From Trematomus loennbergii (taxonomy: Eukaryota > Chordata > Actinopteri > Perciformes > Nototheniidae): 64,000 nucleotides of DNA. The stretch covers positions 16,407,934 through 16,471,933 of the forward strand of contig JAAOOA010000033.1 in NCBI GenBank assembly GCA_012861695.1, in the 5' to 3' direction. The position numbers and the translations under genes were made by a program. Under the pieces are notes generated by a model. The model saw nothing but the letters and a program-made list of their open reading frames with translations. It was not told where the DNA came from and made no database searches. Numbering within the stretch: the stretch's first letter is position 1; the number at the start of each line of letters is the position of its first letter. Of this stretch, positions 23,070 through 34,967 are shown piece by piece.

Positions 23070-25556
23070 ATGAACGTTACATCTTTCTATGCCTCTTTAA
23101 GGAAGAAGCGGGTAGAGCTGGCACTACCAGTTGATGTAAAGGCCCTGACAGACCAAGCAGTCACCAGAGAACTCGCCGACGCCGACTGTTGCGTCGCCGT
23201 GTTCTCCTGCGTCTTGGCCATGTGTCGCACTGGAACACACCGCAAAGACTTCAGCCGAGCACGTACGAACTGCGCATGCGTGAGTGGCAATAACTCTCCT
23301 TACCAGCAGGCGGCGGTAGTGTGTATTTGTCATTCAAAATAGGCAACAACCGGAAGACAGAGTAGAACAGACTGCGTGATCTAAACAAACAACAAATAGC
23401 GTGTGCGTTCCATTTTCACTCTCGTCCATCGAAAACATGTTTCGTGCGGTACTGGAGCTATCAGCCATTGGAGTGTTGCTTGTGGAAGACATTCTCAAGC
23501 AACCGTTTCGCTTCTCATGCACTGATTCGCTAGCTGAACAGCCAATCAGAGTGATTTCTTTGTGCGTCGGCCATGAAAGGCTAAATAAGGCGTGTCACGG
23601 CCGACAGTGCGGGACACACCAAATTGAGTTTCGGTGACAGGGCACGCTTCGTCGTCCGACTAATGAAAACGGTCGATTTCGGCCTGGTGTGTCAGGGCCT
23701 TAAGTCAGGATGAGTTAGAGATTAGTAGTGATGAAGACGAGCTGCAGGCATATTTGCAAGGAGAATATGAGAGGGATGAGAACTATGAGCCTGAGAACGA
23801 GGATGAGGATGAGAATGAGGATCAGGATGAGGATGAAGAAAAGGATGAGGATCAGGATGAGGACAGCGAGGGTGAAAGTGCAGTGACAGCTATTACAAAT
23901 ATAAGATAGGGTATAAGGTGCATTGCTAATTAATTATTTCATTATCTCATCTTCATAGCATGCTTAAGACATTTGTTTGTATTTCTGTTCCTCTTCAACC
24001 TACACCAAAAAGGGCCAAGAGACTGGAGTGGAAGAATTGCAGGAACATCCTTCCAGTCCCAAAATGGAAAGGCAGTCTTCCAAAAGCCACAGAAATGAAG
24101 TCTCCCATTGAATACTTCAGGGACGACCTGCTAACAAAAACCTGCATTACGAATATGGTGGACCAGACAAATCTTTATGCTGTGCAATGTGATCCAGGAA
24201 AGCCACTAAATGTCACCTGCTATGAAATAGAGCAGTTTATTGGCATCTGTTTTTATATGTCTATATATGGACTGCCAGGATCTCGTATGTATTGGAATTC
24301 AACCACAAGGGTGGACTGTGTGGCCGATACCATGACGATGCATCGTTGGGAGGCTATAAAACGCAACATCCATTTTGCAGACAACACCCAGCTAATTCCT
24401 CGTGGACAGCCTGGCCATGACCAGCTTCACAAGGTGCGTCCTCTTCTGACATCTCTCCTTGAAAGCTTCCAAGCAATTCCAATGGATGAGAGGCTCTGTG
24501 TTGACGAGCAAATCGTGCCATTTAAGGGGAGAAGTGGCCTGAAGCCGTACAACCCCAAAAAAACAAAGCGCTGGGGCTACAAAATATATGTCTTGTCAGA
24601 CAGCAACGGGATCGCCTACAACTTCCAAGTGCACACAGGCCCAATCTCTCCAATGGATGGCATGCCAGATATTGGGGCTAGTGGCAACATTGTTCTGCGA
24701 ATTGCGAGCATCATCCCAGGCAACCAATCCCACAAGCTGTTCTTTGATAACTGGTTTACCAGTGTGGATCTCCAGACCATTCTCCAAAAGAGAAAAATCC
24801 ACTGTGTTGGAACAGTAAGGCACAATCGTCTGACAGGGTGCAGCTTCTCCGATGATAAAGTAATGAAGAAGAAAGGCAGGGGAACCTTTGAAGAGAAAGC
24901 CACAAGCTATGACGGAGTCCAACTCAGGGCAGTGAAATGGCATGACAATCACGCTGTCCATCTCCTCTCAACCTTTACCTCAGCCAACCCAACGATCTCT
25001 GTGCAAAGATGGGATAAGAAAAAGAAAGAAACAGTGCAGGTTACCTGCCCAAGTGTCGTGCATGCATACAATAAGAGTATGGGAGGAGTGGATCTTCTAG
25101 ACTCGCTGATTGCTCTCTACAGAACAAAGATCAGTTGAAGGGAGTGGCATCACAAGATCGTGTTCCACATGATGGATTTCACTCTAGTGAATGCGTGGCT
25201 CTTGTACCTCAGGGACTGCAAGGACCAAGAAAGAAGTGTACAGCCTGCTTAAATTCAAAGCTGAAGTTTCAAGTTGCCTTTGCAACGAGAGGAAAGTCTT
25301 GAAGAAGAGGGGGAGACCATCTCATAATGTTGACAGAGACCTGGCTGAGAAGAAGCACAGAGGTTCTGCCTCATCAGTGCCATCAACACCTGTGCGTCAA
25401 GACCACACTGACCATTGGCCTGTGTGGGTGGAGAAAAAGGGCCGGTGCAAATACCCTGGCTGTAAGGGTATTGTGAAAGTGCAGTGTTCAAAGTGTGTCA
25501 CGTACCTGTGCTTCACTGCTGACAAGAACTGCTTCATGAACTTCCACAAGCAGTGA
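23070..25556 (+). pseudogene. piggyBac transposase (PGBD-like), disrupted
   Basis: This is the transposase of a piggyBac element, a DDE enzyme that cuts and inserts at TTAA. A short N-terminal part begins at ATG 23070 and is interrupted at 23140 by a MITE. After the MITE an acidic D/E-rich stretch continues in the compatible frame (23704-23906). The catalytic body lies in one frame from 23960 and carries all three expected aspartates: CVDEQ (about 24500), FFDNWF (about 24750) and GGVDLLD (about 25090). A TGA at 25136-25138 falls within the conserved region right after YRTKIS, and a frameshift occurs at about 25215-25230. The frame then resumes to a C-terminal Cys/His-rich finger (CKYPGC, CSKC, CFMNFH) and stops at 25554-25556. 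An intron may separate the acidic part from 23960. AATAAA is at 25578-25583. The copy is inactive as it stands. Confidence 0.9.
23140..23700. mobile_element. Harbinger-like MITE inserted in piggyBac coding sequence
   Basis: The termini AGGCCCTGACAGACCA (from 23140) and the inverted TGGTGTGTCAGGGCCT (ending at 23700) match at 15 of 16 positions. TAA is duplicated on both sides (23137-23139 and 23701-23703), as for PIF/Harbinger insertion. Its 561 bp are CpG- and GC-rich compared with the host element and hold no transposase. Removing it with one TAA copy leaves the piggyBac frame open across the junction, so it is a later insertion. Confidence 0.85.
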
Positions 25557-25639
25557 GTTTATTGTGTTAAATGGCTCAATAAAGTTTGATGAAATATGCC
25601 TAGATTTATTTATTCCTAAAGGTTGTTTCACAATGGTAC

Positions 25640-25660
25640 AATGTTGCCTGCAGGCAATAT
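25640..25660. repeat. Subterminal palindrome at piggyBac 3' side
   Basis: TTGCCTGCAGGCAA at 25644-25657 is a perfect 14-bp palindrome related to the copies at 22217-22236 and 22559-22578. The preceding CAATGGTACA resembles the 5' end's ACTATGGTATG. No clean TTAA-bounded right terminus was found, so the 3' end is degraded or truncated. Confidence 0.6.
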
Positions 25661-25664
25661 TCAG

Positions 25665-26810
25665 ACATGTAATCTGGTTGAAATATTAAAAATAACAATT
25701 TTCATATTTTAATTGGAATGCAATTTAACCTGTTGAGGTTATTTAGTATTTCCCATGTGTTTTTAAATAAATGTTCAAATTTGAACTCTGCAACATGTTT
25801 CTCTTGTATATTAAATCTTATTGCCATTTTCTGATTCAGCCCAGTGCTACTAACTCCTTCTAAATATAGAGGATTAACTAGAAGCAGGTCCAGCGATTGT
25901 ACAGCATGAGCAGTGTCAAAGGGACAGAAGGTGGATCCACCAACAAGGGCCCGCCCCTCCTGAAATATGGCTTTCGCCACAACAAATGTGTCTGTTCTTG
26001 TGAGGGGGGGGGGGATTTCTATGATTCCAGGAAAGGCTGCCTAAGGAAGGACTTATTGTTAGTGTGTGAGATGAGGAGAAATAATTGGCTCATCCAACTT
26101 TCCGGTTCGCACACCTATATCCTGTGTAATACTGGGTTTATTATTGCCCATGGCAGCCAACCTCAGAGAGGGTGGTCCTTTATTTGGTTAAGATTGTGCC
26201 AGAGTGTATTTCTGTCCGGTCCGATTGATTGCTGCTCGTGTTCGGTGTCTAGCCAGGGGAACCTGTTTACTCAATCACATCACATTGATTGGCTATACGA
26301 TAATGGGTTTTACAGGTTTACTGATACAGCAATTGTGTTTGGTAGACCGGCCTGTTAATCCCGTGGATTGAATTAAAGAGTTCCAGGGATTAGTCTGTGA
26401 CAGGTGAACACATGGGAAAGTGTTTTGTACTTGAGAGGACTGTAATTATGGGCTTTGTTTCTGTGTGTTTAAAGCTAGATTTTGTGGAGGTGTTTTTTGT
26501 TGACAGATGTGAACTTCCTGTGCTCTCAGTTGTAATTGTTTTCAACAAAACATTATAAATGGAGTGTTTGTGTGGGCCAGGACATGGGCTTTATTTGCTT
26601 TGGGAATTTCAAGTTTAAAGTGGAGCAGTGTTTCTTGATTTTTAAATATGCCAGTTGTGTTCTTGTTCACTTTATTTTATTTTCAATTCATGCTCCCAAG
26701 ACTTGACATAGCTAAATAGCCCTATGTTGGAATGTAATATACTAATACACTAATTGTAGCAACAAAGAAATACAAAATCCTTCAAAAAATGCGGTTGACC
26801 AAATAATAAC
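25665..26810. other. Intronic, nothing recognised
   Basis: A 153-codon open frame (25897-26358) has no domain features and lies in no splice context. No repeat family was named. Confidence 0.4.
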
Positions 26811-26814
26811 AGAG

Positions 26815-26965
26815 CTGGCCAGCTAACCAATCAGAGCAGACTGGCCTCTGCTTTCAGACAGAGGGTGAAAAGAGTGTGCTGCAGCACAGTATGAGAAAAG
26901 TAGACCTGTTTGAACATTAAAGCATGTAAAGCATAAAGAATGAGCATAATATGACCCCTCTAATT
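26815..26965. repeat. MITE/SINE-like fish repeat, right part
   Basis: CAGCTAACCAATCAGAGCAG, then CAGACAGAGGGTGA, then GAACATTAAAGCATGTAAA, then GAGCATAATATGACCCCTCT is the right half of a common fish repeat. A second copy of its end is at 56090-56220. No coding capacity. Confidence 0.6.
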
Positions 26966-26969
26966 AATG

Positions 26970-28280
26970 AATGCCCTTCAGAACGATGTATATGGTTATT
27001 GTTTAAAGATCGGAATGACGTGTTTTTATTGGTAGGTGGATCACTATTATGCTCTTATGGCTGTAGTCTGTTCTGCGACTGCTGGTTTAATGCAGTATAA
27101 ATCACTGACTACATACTGACATGTCTGTCTGCATCCCCTATTCTCCTCTGAATATAAGTTACCTTGAGCATTACATGTATTCATCAGCATTTAGTAAAGG
27201 GGGTTAACCATGATCAGAGTTGATATCTGATTACAATGCTCCCTCACTATTTCCTGAGGCCCTTGAGATACAGAACATCCCGCTCCATATGAATCACGCT
27301 CAGTCAGTTAAAGATGATGATGCATAATCACAGTTTGCTACCAAAACGAGAGGAGCATGGGAAAACGTTAATTCTACTCTGTCTGTGTGCGTGTTTGAGT
27401 GGGGATAAAATCTGTCCCTTAATCCTTTTTAAAAAGAAAACAAGTAGAGTGTGTGGTTGGTTTGAGTGGGCAGGTGTGCACAAAAACCATGCAAATCCAA
27501 GCTGTTCCCCAGGCCTGCTCTATCCCCGCTGTTCCTGATGGGCTTCCCACTCCCCTCCTGCATATTTCCCTCTGCAGTTAATACGACCTAGCCTTTGTCT
27601 GAGCCCGATGAAATGTGACAGGGAAAGGGGACTCGAGAAAGGACCTGATAAACCTTTTGGTCTAGGAAAAGTGGCAGGAATGAAAATTAAAGGGTTATTT
27701 AATATTTAAAAAAGGCTTATGTGTTAGTTTGGGCTGATTGTGGCTTGTAATTCAAAATGGAATTATAGCTGGTGATAATGGTGCCCATTGGCTGTAAAAC
27801 TCTGCAGTATAATTGAGATGAACTAGATGCTCTCTATCTAGAATAATTGGATTAGCTGAGTTTAATATTGTTGCTTAATTTTCACCCAAGCAATACTGTG
27901 AATACTGGATGGAGAGCACTGCATCTGGTGTTGTTTTTGCAAGTGATCATGCAGTAAGACAAAACATTGTGTATGCTCAGGTTTGTGACATTTATATCAG
28001 TAGTGACTGTCCCCCTTTTAAAATGTATACTAGCCACAGTGTGACGCTAGGCTATTATTTGACCAACCATCATACTTAACTGCCACAGAGGAAAACTTTA
28101 CTATGTTACTAACAGTATCTTATACACTTAATTACTGCAAAAAATAAGGCACAGTTACAGGCGCTACAGGGGGCTGCACTGTTAACAGCAGGTTCTAAAG
28201 AATTTCGATGTAACACAAAATGACACACACAGCCAAGAAGCAGAAAATCAACCTTCATGATTCCATGATATACGTTAGAT
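26970..28280. other. Intronic, nothing recognised
   Basis: No exon or repeat family was recognised. Confidence 0.4.
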
Positions 28281-28284
28281 ATTG

Positions 28285-29175
28285 TAGCTTTTATTTAACC
28301 AGGTAAAATCCCATTGAGATCAAACGATCTCTTTTTCAAGGGAGACCTGCAAAGTTGGTTACGCATGAAAACATAACAAAAACACAACAGAAACAAAAAG
28401 GACATCATACAACATAATTACAGGGGTACAATTTACAAACCTATCGACATTGACAGGTACCAAGATCATCATATTGCATTGCATCTAGCCGTGCTTTAAA
28501 ATGATGCAGGGGAACCAAGATGCTCAGTTTCAGTTCTTTTTGCAGAGTGTTCCAGTCAGTCCTAGCACTTGGCACATGGAACAAAAACACATCAAAGTGA
28601 GCCCTTTCAGAGAGGTAGTTCACAAACCACCCCACTGCATGGCTGGATATGCCAATACTGACTAGTCTCTGCTTCAAGATATGATGATCGACGGTATCAA
28701 ACGCTTTGGACAGGTCAACAAATAGAGCTGCACAACTCTGCTTATTGTCTAAGATACCCGCAATATCATTCACCACTTTCATAGTCGCAGTGATGGTGCT
28801 ATGTTGCTTTCTGAAACCTGACTGATGTTTACATAGGATGTCATTTTTACATAAAAACACCTTTACCTGCTCACTCACTAAGTTTTCGCCAGAACTGACA
28901 ATTTAGAGATGGGCCTATAGTTATTTATAAAGTGGCCTCCCCACCTTTTAGTAGACTAAGGACATACGCTGACTTCCATATTTTTGGAATTGTGTTTGTG
29001 CTGAGGGAGAGGTTAAAAAGAGTACTAAGAGGTGCTGCAATAAAATCTGTGGCTATCTTTAAAAAGAAAGGTTCTACGTTTTCCGGACCAGCCGGTTTCT
29101 AACTTGGTTAAGGCTTCATGAACGACTTCAATATTAATAGGAGAAAAACTGAAAGGGTTTTCCAGACCACATTGG
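28285..29175 (-). pseudogene. L2-type LINE ORF2 remnant with 3' tail
   Basis: On the minus strand, three frames in succession show a LINE polymerase: a PINIEVVHEAL segment (about 29130), FIAAPLSTLFNLSLS (about 29020), and then the RT block. The RT block has HQSGFRKQHSTITA and FVDLSKAFDTVDHHIL, the latter holding the first catalytic Asp region. The frame then jumps to the C-terminal tail (WNTLQKELKLS to CQC, stop near 28441), skipping the remaining RT motifs. The 3' tail has GAGATCGTTTGATCTC and ends in GGTTAAATAAAAG (about 28290). It is 5'-truncated, frameshifted and internally deleted, and so inactive. Confidence 0.8.
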
Positions 29176-29180
29176 TGGTA

Positions 29181-29470
29181 AATCCTCTTCAGCACAGCAG
29201 CACATGACAGGTGGAAGCAGGCCTCCGCTACAGCAGAAACAGGACAGGTGGAAAGCAGGCCCCAGCCCGAAAAATGTGGAGCCGCTCTGTCGGATCTGCG
29301 ACGTCTCCGGGGCAAAATCCTCCTCACCACAGCAGCACAGTACAGGTGGACGCAGGCCTCCGCTACAGCAGTACAAGACAGGCAGAAGCAGGCCCCAGCC
29401 CGAACGCGGAGAACGTTCAGGCCACTCCGCAATGCCCTCGGTGCAAATCCTCCTTTCCACGCCGGCGGAA
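29181..29470. repeat. Minisatellite, about 130-135 bp unit, two full copies
   Basis: Units start at 29181, 29316 and 29446 (partial) with AATCCTC. Each full unit contains GCAGGCCTCCGCTACAGCAG and CAGGCCCCAGCCCGAA. It is GC-rich compared with its surroundings and open in several frames because of the repeat. It directly abuts the 5'-truncated end of the LINE. Confidence 0.75.
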
Positions 29471-29539
29471 GAGAGGCAGCCCTGCCCCTCACTTTCCACG
29501 ATCCGTGAGGCGGATGAGTAAAAACACTGCCAGGTGAGG

Positions 29540-29647
29540 CGCTCCTGCTCTGATCGACGCTCCTGCTCTGATCGACGCTCCTGCTCCGATCGACGCTCCT
29601 GCTCTCATAGACGCTCCTGTCGATTGAACCGCTCCTGTCGATTGAAA
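29540..29647. repeat. Six-copy 18-bp tandem repeat
   Basis: Exactly six 18-bp units begin with CGCTCCTG. The first four have the form CGCTCCTGCTCTGATCGA with small changes, and the last two the form CGCTCCTGTCGATTGAAC. On the minus strand they read as a Ser/Arg/Asp-rich hexapeptide repeat, but no gene context supports translation. Confidence 0.85.
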
Positions 29648-29649
29648 CG

Positions 29650-32600
29650 CTGTAAATGTTTAGCATTCAACAACAATGCAAGCACAATAAATGACGTGAA
29701 TTAAATTTTTTAGAAGTGAACAAACTAATGCATATACAATTCCAAAGTTTATGACAACAACCACTAGTAACCATAAAAATCCACTTATTGTCAACACAAA
29801 AAGTGCATCAGTGCATCTACTAAAACGTTTTGTTGAGCCTCTGTATGCTGCTTTTGAATTATTAATGAATTCAAAACATCTTTAGCGCTCTGGTAGTGCT
29901 ACATCTTTATGAGTGCTCTGATTATTATGCATATCATTAAGTATTTTTTGATTGAGAAATTGTCTTCAATGTGCAGTTGCTGCATATAATGCAATAGCCT
30001 GCATATGAGACCTTTTAGGGAACATGTGTAAACTGTCTACTGTATATGGTGCATAATAATAAAGGTATCAATAATTCACGGAAGGCTTAGCCTTCTTTTA
30101 ACCTAAATTATACGTCGCCCCTGCTAATGTGTTTAAACCGAATGATTACTGGATTTCATAATGCAAAGGAAGTTAATTTGAAAACAGTGCCCTTTCAATT
30201 AGACACAATTATTCCTGACATTTCTTCTCTAATGAGTTTTGATTTTCTTTTTGTTATCCTGGGAACAGTGGAGATAAAGATGTGTATAGCCACTGCAGTG
30301 TGGAAGTCTATGATCCTTCTTGCTCTGAAATCAAAGATGCAAATGGCATCCCACAGAGTCCCAGCTCACACAGACCCATCAAAGCGTCTAATGTATGCAC
30401 ACCGCCTCAGCATGAACAGGACTGTAAATGTTTAAAGTTTGACCATCTCTGCAGGAGCGCTCAAGGCTATAAAAGACTTCATCTATATTTTTCCTTTTGA
30501 TTAGCTGGCATTAACTCAGTGTGGTTAGATTACTTTGCAGTATGTGTATCAGGTGTAGATTAGCGATGCACAGCTGTACATTTTAAGTCTTTAAGTACAC
30601 CCAATGCAAATGTGTAACATAACAAGCATGCTGTACTTATCATCAAATGCATTGGGAATGTAAGAAAAATTCACAAAATCATCCGCATGCTGTATTGAAG
30701 AAGACTGTAAACTCCCTATTGAGACCATAAACCATAAATGTTTACTGAGGTAATAAATCCATATTCTTCATTATATAATCCATAATTTCCATTAAAAAGT
30801 GCAATCATTTTTAACATTGGCCTCACGTATGTGTCAGAGGTTGATCCTTTAAAAAATTGCAATTCTGATTGTCTTCCAATCATATCGTTGTAATCAGTGA
30901 ACAATCACATTGATTGTCTGTGATCTTGTAGAGTAAATTGGGATGATGATGATGATCTTGATAACAGTCAAAAAGAAATGCATTGCTGCCCAGACCAAAG
31001 ATAGGGCAATGAATTGTATGCTTTTCACATACAGTCATGCCCTCTGCTCTAAACATCTCTCCATACTGCATTTATGGAGATGAACATAAATAACCGCAAA
31101 TCTGCAAGGTCAGACACTTCAATTGGCTGAACTACTGTAGGCTGCTTTTATCTAATTGTAATATACAGTGCACTGCCTCGATGCTGTGCCTGCTTTGTGT
31201 ATTTCTTCAAATACCCCTAAGGACGTAAAGAAAAACATCAAAATACGCAAGAGCAATATAAATGAACAATAAGTTGATGAACACATTGCTTTGGGTGCGT
31301 TCAGGTTCCAGGTTTCTCCGCTTTTCTTGCCAGCAAATCGAGGATTCATTTTGATTTTGGCAATGGATGTCTCTGTTTGCTGTCTACACACAACAACATG
31401 ATGAGGGGGACAAATAAAAGCCAGGTTAAGGGTGAAAGTGGTTTACTAATGGAGCCAAATGGAATCATTTGTTCACCCTTACAGCCCACTCTCTCCTCTT
31501 ACTGTAATTGGCTCTGCTGAAGCTTTTCCATCCCTACTAGTTGAAGATGGCAGCTATTGAAAACACTTCATATTCAGATGGGGATTTAAAGATTTTCTTT
31601 GTTTAATAAGTCCATGTTCCATTCCCCCAGTTTGTTTACCTAATTAAAGAAAGATGTCGCACAATTGCAAGCTTGAAATATTGATATGTGTTGCTGCGGC
31701 ACCATATTTTGTTGAGAGAAAGCGTCAATCTTCTTAATTAATTTTCCATTAAGGGCACAATACTGAGAAGTTCAATATAAGCTTGGAGCAACGTTCATGG
31801 ACCCCTCCCTGGCCTTCCTTGGTAAAACAATCCTGTTCAGTGAATTAAGCTTCAGCAACACACAATATAATTTCTACAGCTCCGCATTTCACCTGTACAA
31901 TAAATATACAGAGTGGAATTTTAACACAAATGTATAGTAAAGAAGACACGCATTAATTGCTTTAAAATGTCCCACAAAAATACAATTAAATGTCAAACAT
32001 TTAATACCAGTTAATAATAATAATAATAATAATATATAAATGCCCAAAAAATGCAATCGAAAATACAAAAAGTTAAGAAATAACCCTAATTAATAAAAAA
32101 AAAAATATACAATTCTTCTCTTTGTGCATCTTACATAAATTGCCCACATTACGCATATACATGATTGTAGTAAAAAAGTTAGGAAGTTGCTTAATGGTGT
32201 AAATGTTGTCTAAAGAATATCTAAAATTATCTTGCTGTGTTATTGTTAGATTTGATCACATAAGACATTTGACATAAGCAATTTTTTATTATTTCACCAA
32301 TCAAAAGTAATTTAGATGAACAGTTGGTACGGTGGCAAAACTGAATACGTCATTAAAATAAATTACGATAACTCCTCATCCTCCGTTCCCAAAATATATA
32401 ATGTATAATAAAACAAGAGTGGATCATAGGCTTTTTAAGGAAAATGTACAACAACCTCAAATAATGTTTTTGAAGCTTTTTTTTAAAGGAGGTTTATTTC
32501 AATGTTATAAAAGATTGTCCTTCGGAATGAAAATGTTTGGTTACCTGCTTCAGTAAACAATAAAGGTCTGAATTTAATAACCAGACCACTGCTGCTCCTC

Positions 32601-33030
32601 CGCCTCCCATCCACCAGGATATTGCTCACACATGCAGCAGGCTGAGAGCCACCGGTTTCAAGAGACTGATAATAGCTAGTTTGGCAAAGAATTAGCAAAA
32701 TGTGACAGTTCCCTTTTAGTTTTTGCTCAAATGAGTCAGGAGTCAAACAAAGCATTCATCGCTGCTGCTCTCCCACTTTAAATAGATTAAATAACCATCT
32801 GGAATGTAAATGTGGAAATTAGAATTGTGTGTGTGAGTCATGGACAACCAGTGGGCACACGAGTTTCATTGTATGACACACAAGCCTTTATATTTATGAA
32901 TACGGAATTCAAGGATATTTGTGGAAAATAATAGATGAAACCTGCTATTTCATTATAATAGTATAATGTTCTCCATGTTCACCAGTGCAAGAATGCAGAC
33001 TTTTGCTAATTAGCACAAAACTCAGCCCAG
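29650..33030. other. Intronic, mostly unassigned
   Basis: No accepted exon. A TAA trinucleotide run lies at 32012-32034. An exon-like stretch after an acceptor at about 30270 lacks a donor and was rejected. Confidence 0.4.
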
Positions 33031-33034
33031 CTAG

Positions 33035-33180
33035 ATTGGCAGGTACTTTAGCAGGTACGTTTTGACCTGATAGATGACGGGACAAAACGTTAGCCAAGGG
33101 ATCCCATACCCGAGGGGACCATAAATGTCTCATATAAAATGTTCTGACAATCCATCCAATCATTGTTGCAACTTAAGTGG
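33035..33180 (-). repeat. Dispersed fish repeat, copy 2
   Basis: The reverse complement reads GATTGGATGGATTGTCAGAA, then GACATTTATGGTCCCCTCGG. This matches the body of the fish repeat that opens with a TGAAATATCTCAACAA-type word (see 56860-56930). Confidence 0.55.
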
Positions 33181-33498
33181 TTGGTCCATGATATGGTAGG
33201 TGGAGCTAACCCAACAGACTATGTTATTCACTTGTGTAAGAGGTGGCGTACTGTTTTTAGTCTCTGTAGGTTTTGCAAGTATACGATTACCGTTGCCAAA
33301 ATTGAAACTAAAGAGTTATGAGTGAATATGTTTTCCAAAAAACAAACCTATCACAATGTGTCAACACAGGTGCCATCAAAAAGCCAAAAATTAAGATTTT
33401 TACTTTAATATCTTTAAAAAGTTTGATTTCAATCCATCCCATCGTTTTTAAGATATTTTGTCTTGGCCAAAGTTGTGGACCAACTGACTACGTTGAGC

Positions 33499-33810
33499 TC
33501 GGGCTGGGCGACATGGAGAATACAAACATCACAAATATACGTCTATCAATATTGTGTTGATATTGTAGGGTTGGTACATACACAAAGACATGACATTTTG
33601 ATAAACAATCATCACTTATGTGGATATAATGGCTAATTGCGTAAAGGCAAGTAATTGAACAGCTAGAAAAGTTAGATAAGTTAACAACATAACATACATT
33701 TATTGTAACAAAGCCTTTAAAACCATGAAAATATACTGCAATTTTACAATATCAGAAATCCAAAATAATATCTAGTCTCATAACTTGTTTTTGATATATG
33801 CCCAGCCCTA
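33499..33810. mobile_element. hAT-type MITE, GGGCTGGGCGA termini
   Basis: The left end TCGGGCTGGGCGACATGG and the right end TATGCCCAGCCCTA form inverted termini. Flanking 8-mers CGTTGAGC (33491-33498) and CCTTGAGC (33811-33818) match at 7 of 8, fitting a hAT target duplication. The 312-bp interior is AT-rich and non-coding. Confidence 0.75.
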
Positions 33811-33819
33811 CCTTGAGCC

Positions 33820-34960
33820 AAGTTACAAACGTTGTGGTTGGTATTAAGCCATGGCTATGCAAATAGCTGAATGAGTGTGACCCACCTGGACAATGTAGAG
33901 CACAGGCATATTTTTAAATACCCTGACACACTTCAGGAATAGCATAACATGGCCCATTTACTGACCACCTCTTGTCTAATAACATCAGAACTGTCTCAAA
34001 ACAGCCACTTCACTGCATTCCAAATGCTACATAGACTGATACTATTTGAGTGGCTGTCATTAGTATTGAATGACTGGGGCTCACTTTGCATATCTGTGTT
34101 CTCCCATCTGCAGAACAAAACCTGGACCAGATGTACGACAGAGCTTTGATATTCCCTTTATGTGGCAATCTGCCTCTGACTAGATTTTCATTACAGATGA
34201 AAGAGAAAAAGCACATTAAACAAATCCTGCTTAAAAGTCTGGTTACATACACACAATGCTTTTTTGTGTGTGCATTTCTTTGTGTGTCAGTCCACCCACA
34301 AGCATTTCATAAGCAAGCAGAGGGAGCCATGCGCAAAGGCATAAAGCATACTAAGCCTTGCAGCATTTGGGTTGGGTTTTATCAGCGGGGACATTAATTT
34401 CAATTTATGAGTGCATGTCCAAGTAACTTGACCCACAAGACCACCACACAGAGGCGGAAGGACTTTTGGTTGATTAAACTTCAGTCTCACAGGTTTTTTC
34501 TCCGCAAAATGTAGCCAGCAAAACATCTGGTATTGAAATGAAAGGTTTACCACATATTTTGTGGGTGACGAGCAGAAAATAGATGCGAGACAATTCTGGA
34601 AAAGAAACATGCTTATAATGTGGAAATACGAGTCAGTTAAGGCAAAAGTTATTGGGCTTGAACAGTTAAATTATACTGCTTCAATTCAATGAAATGACCC
34701 CTCGCCCTCTTGCTTGAACCACAGGAATTAAATGTAATACCTGCTGGATATCCGCATGTTAGCATATAGACATTAGCATTTAGCTCAAAGCAAGTATGTT
34801 CTTACAGAGCATGGCTGTATTGTTGTAATTTTAGGCACAAAAAACAATATTAGATCTGTCAATTTTTTTAACAATAATTTAAAATGAGGATGACTCAAGT
34901 TATTTTTCTTGATTCAAATGTGGAAATATTCTTTATCAACTCACAGCCTCTCCTTCTGTG
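33820..34960. other. Intron just upstream of first coding exon
   Basis: No exon. Near 34758-34800 the words GTTAGCATATAGACATTAGC and ATTTAGCTCAAAGCA resemble part of the dispersed fish repeat seen elsewhere in the window. Confidence 0.4.
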
Positions 34961-34967
34961 TCCCCAG

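Noticed and set aside
29540..29647. Regular 18-bp repeats considered as a CRISPR-like array
   Set aside because: Units are directly abutting with no spacers, and the genome is vertebrate. A minisatellite is the right reading.
29025..29666. 213-codon minus-strand frame, Ser/Arg/Asp-rich
   Set aside because: Made up of an 18-bp array, a 130-bp array and the edge of a LINE; not one gene.
30243..30435. Exon-like stretch after an acceptor-like GGGAACAG, with a plausible Ser/Pro-rich frame
   Set aside because: No GT donor where the frame ends and no similarity to the CAMKK1 N terminus. The known family start is fully accounted for at 35093.
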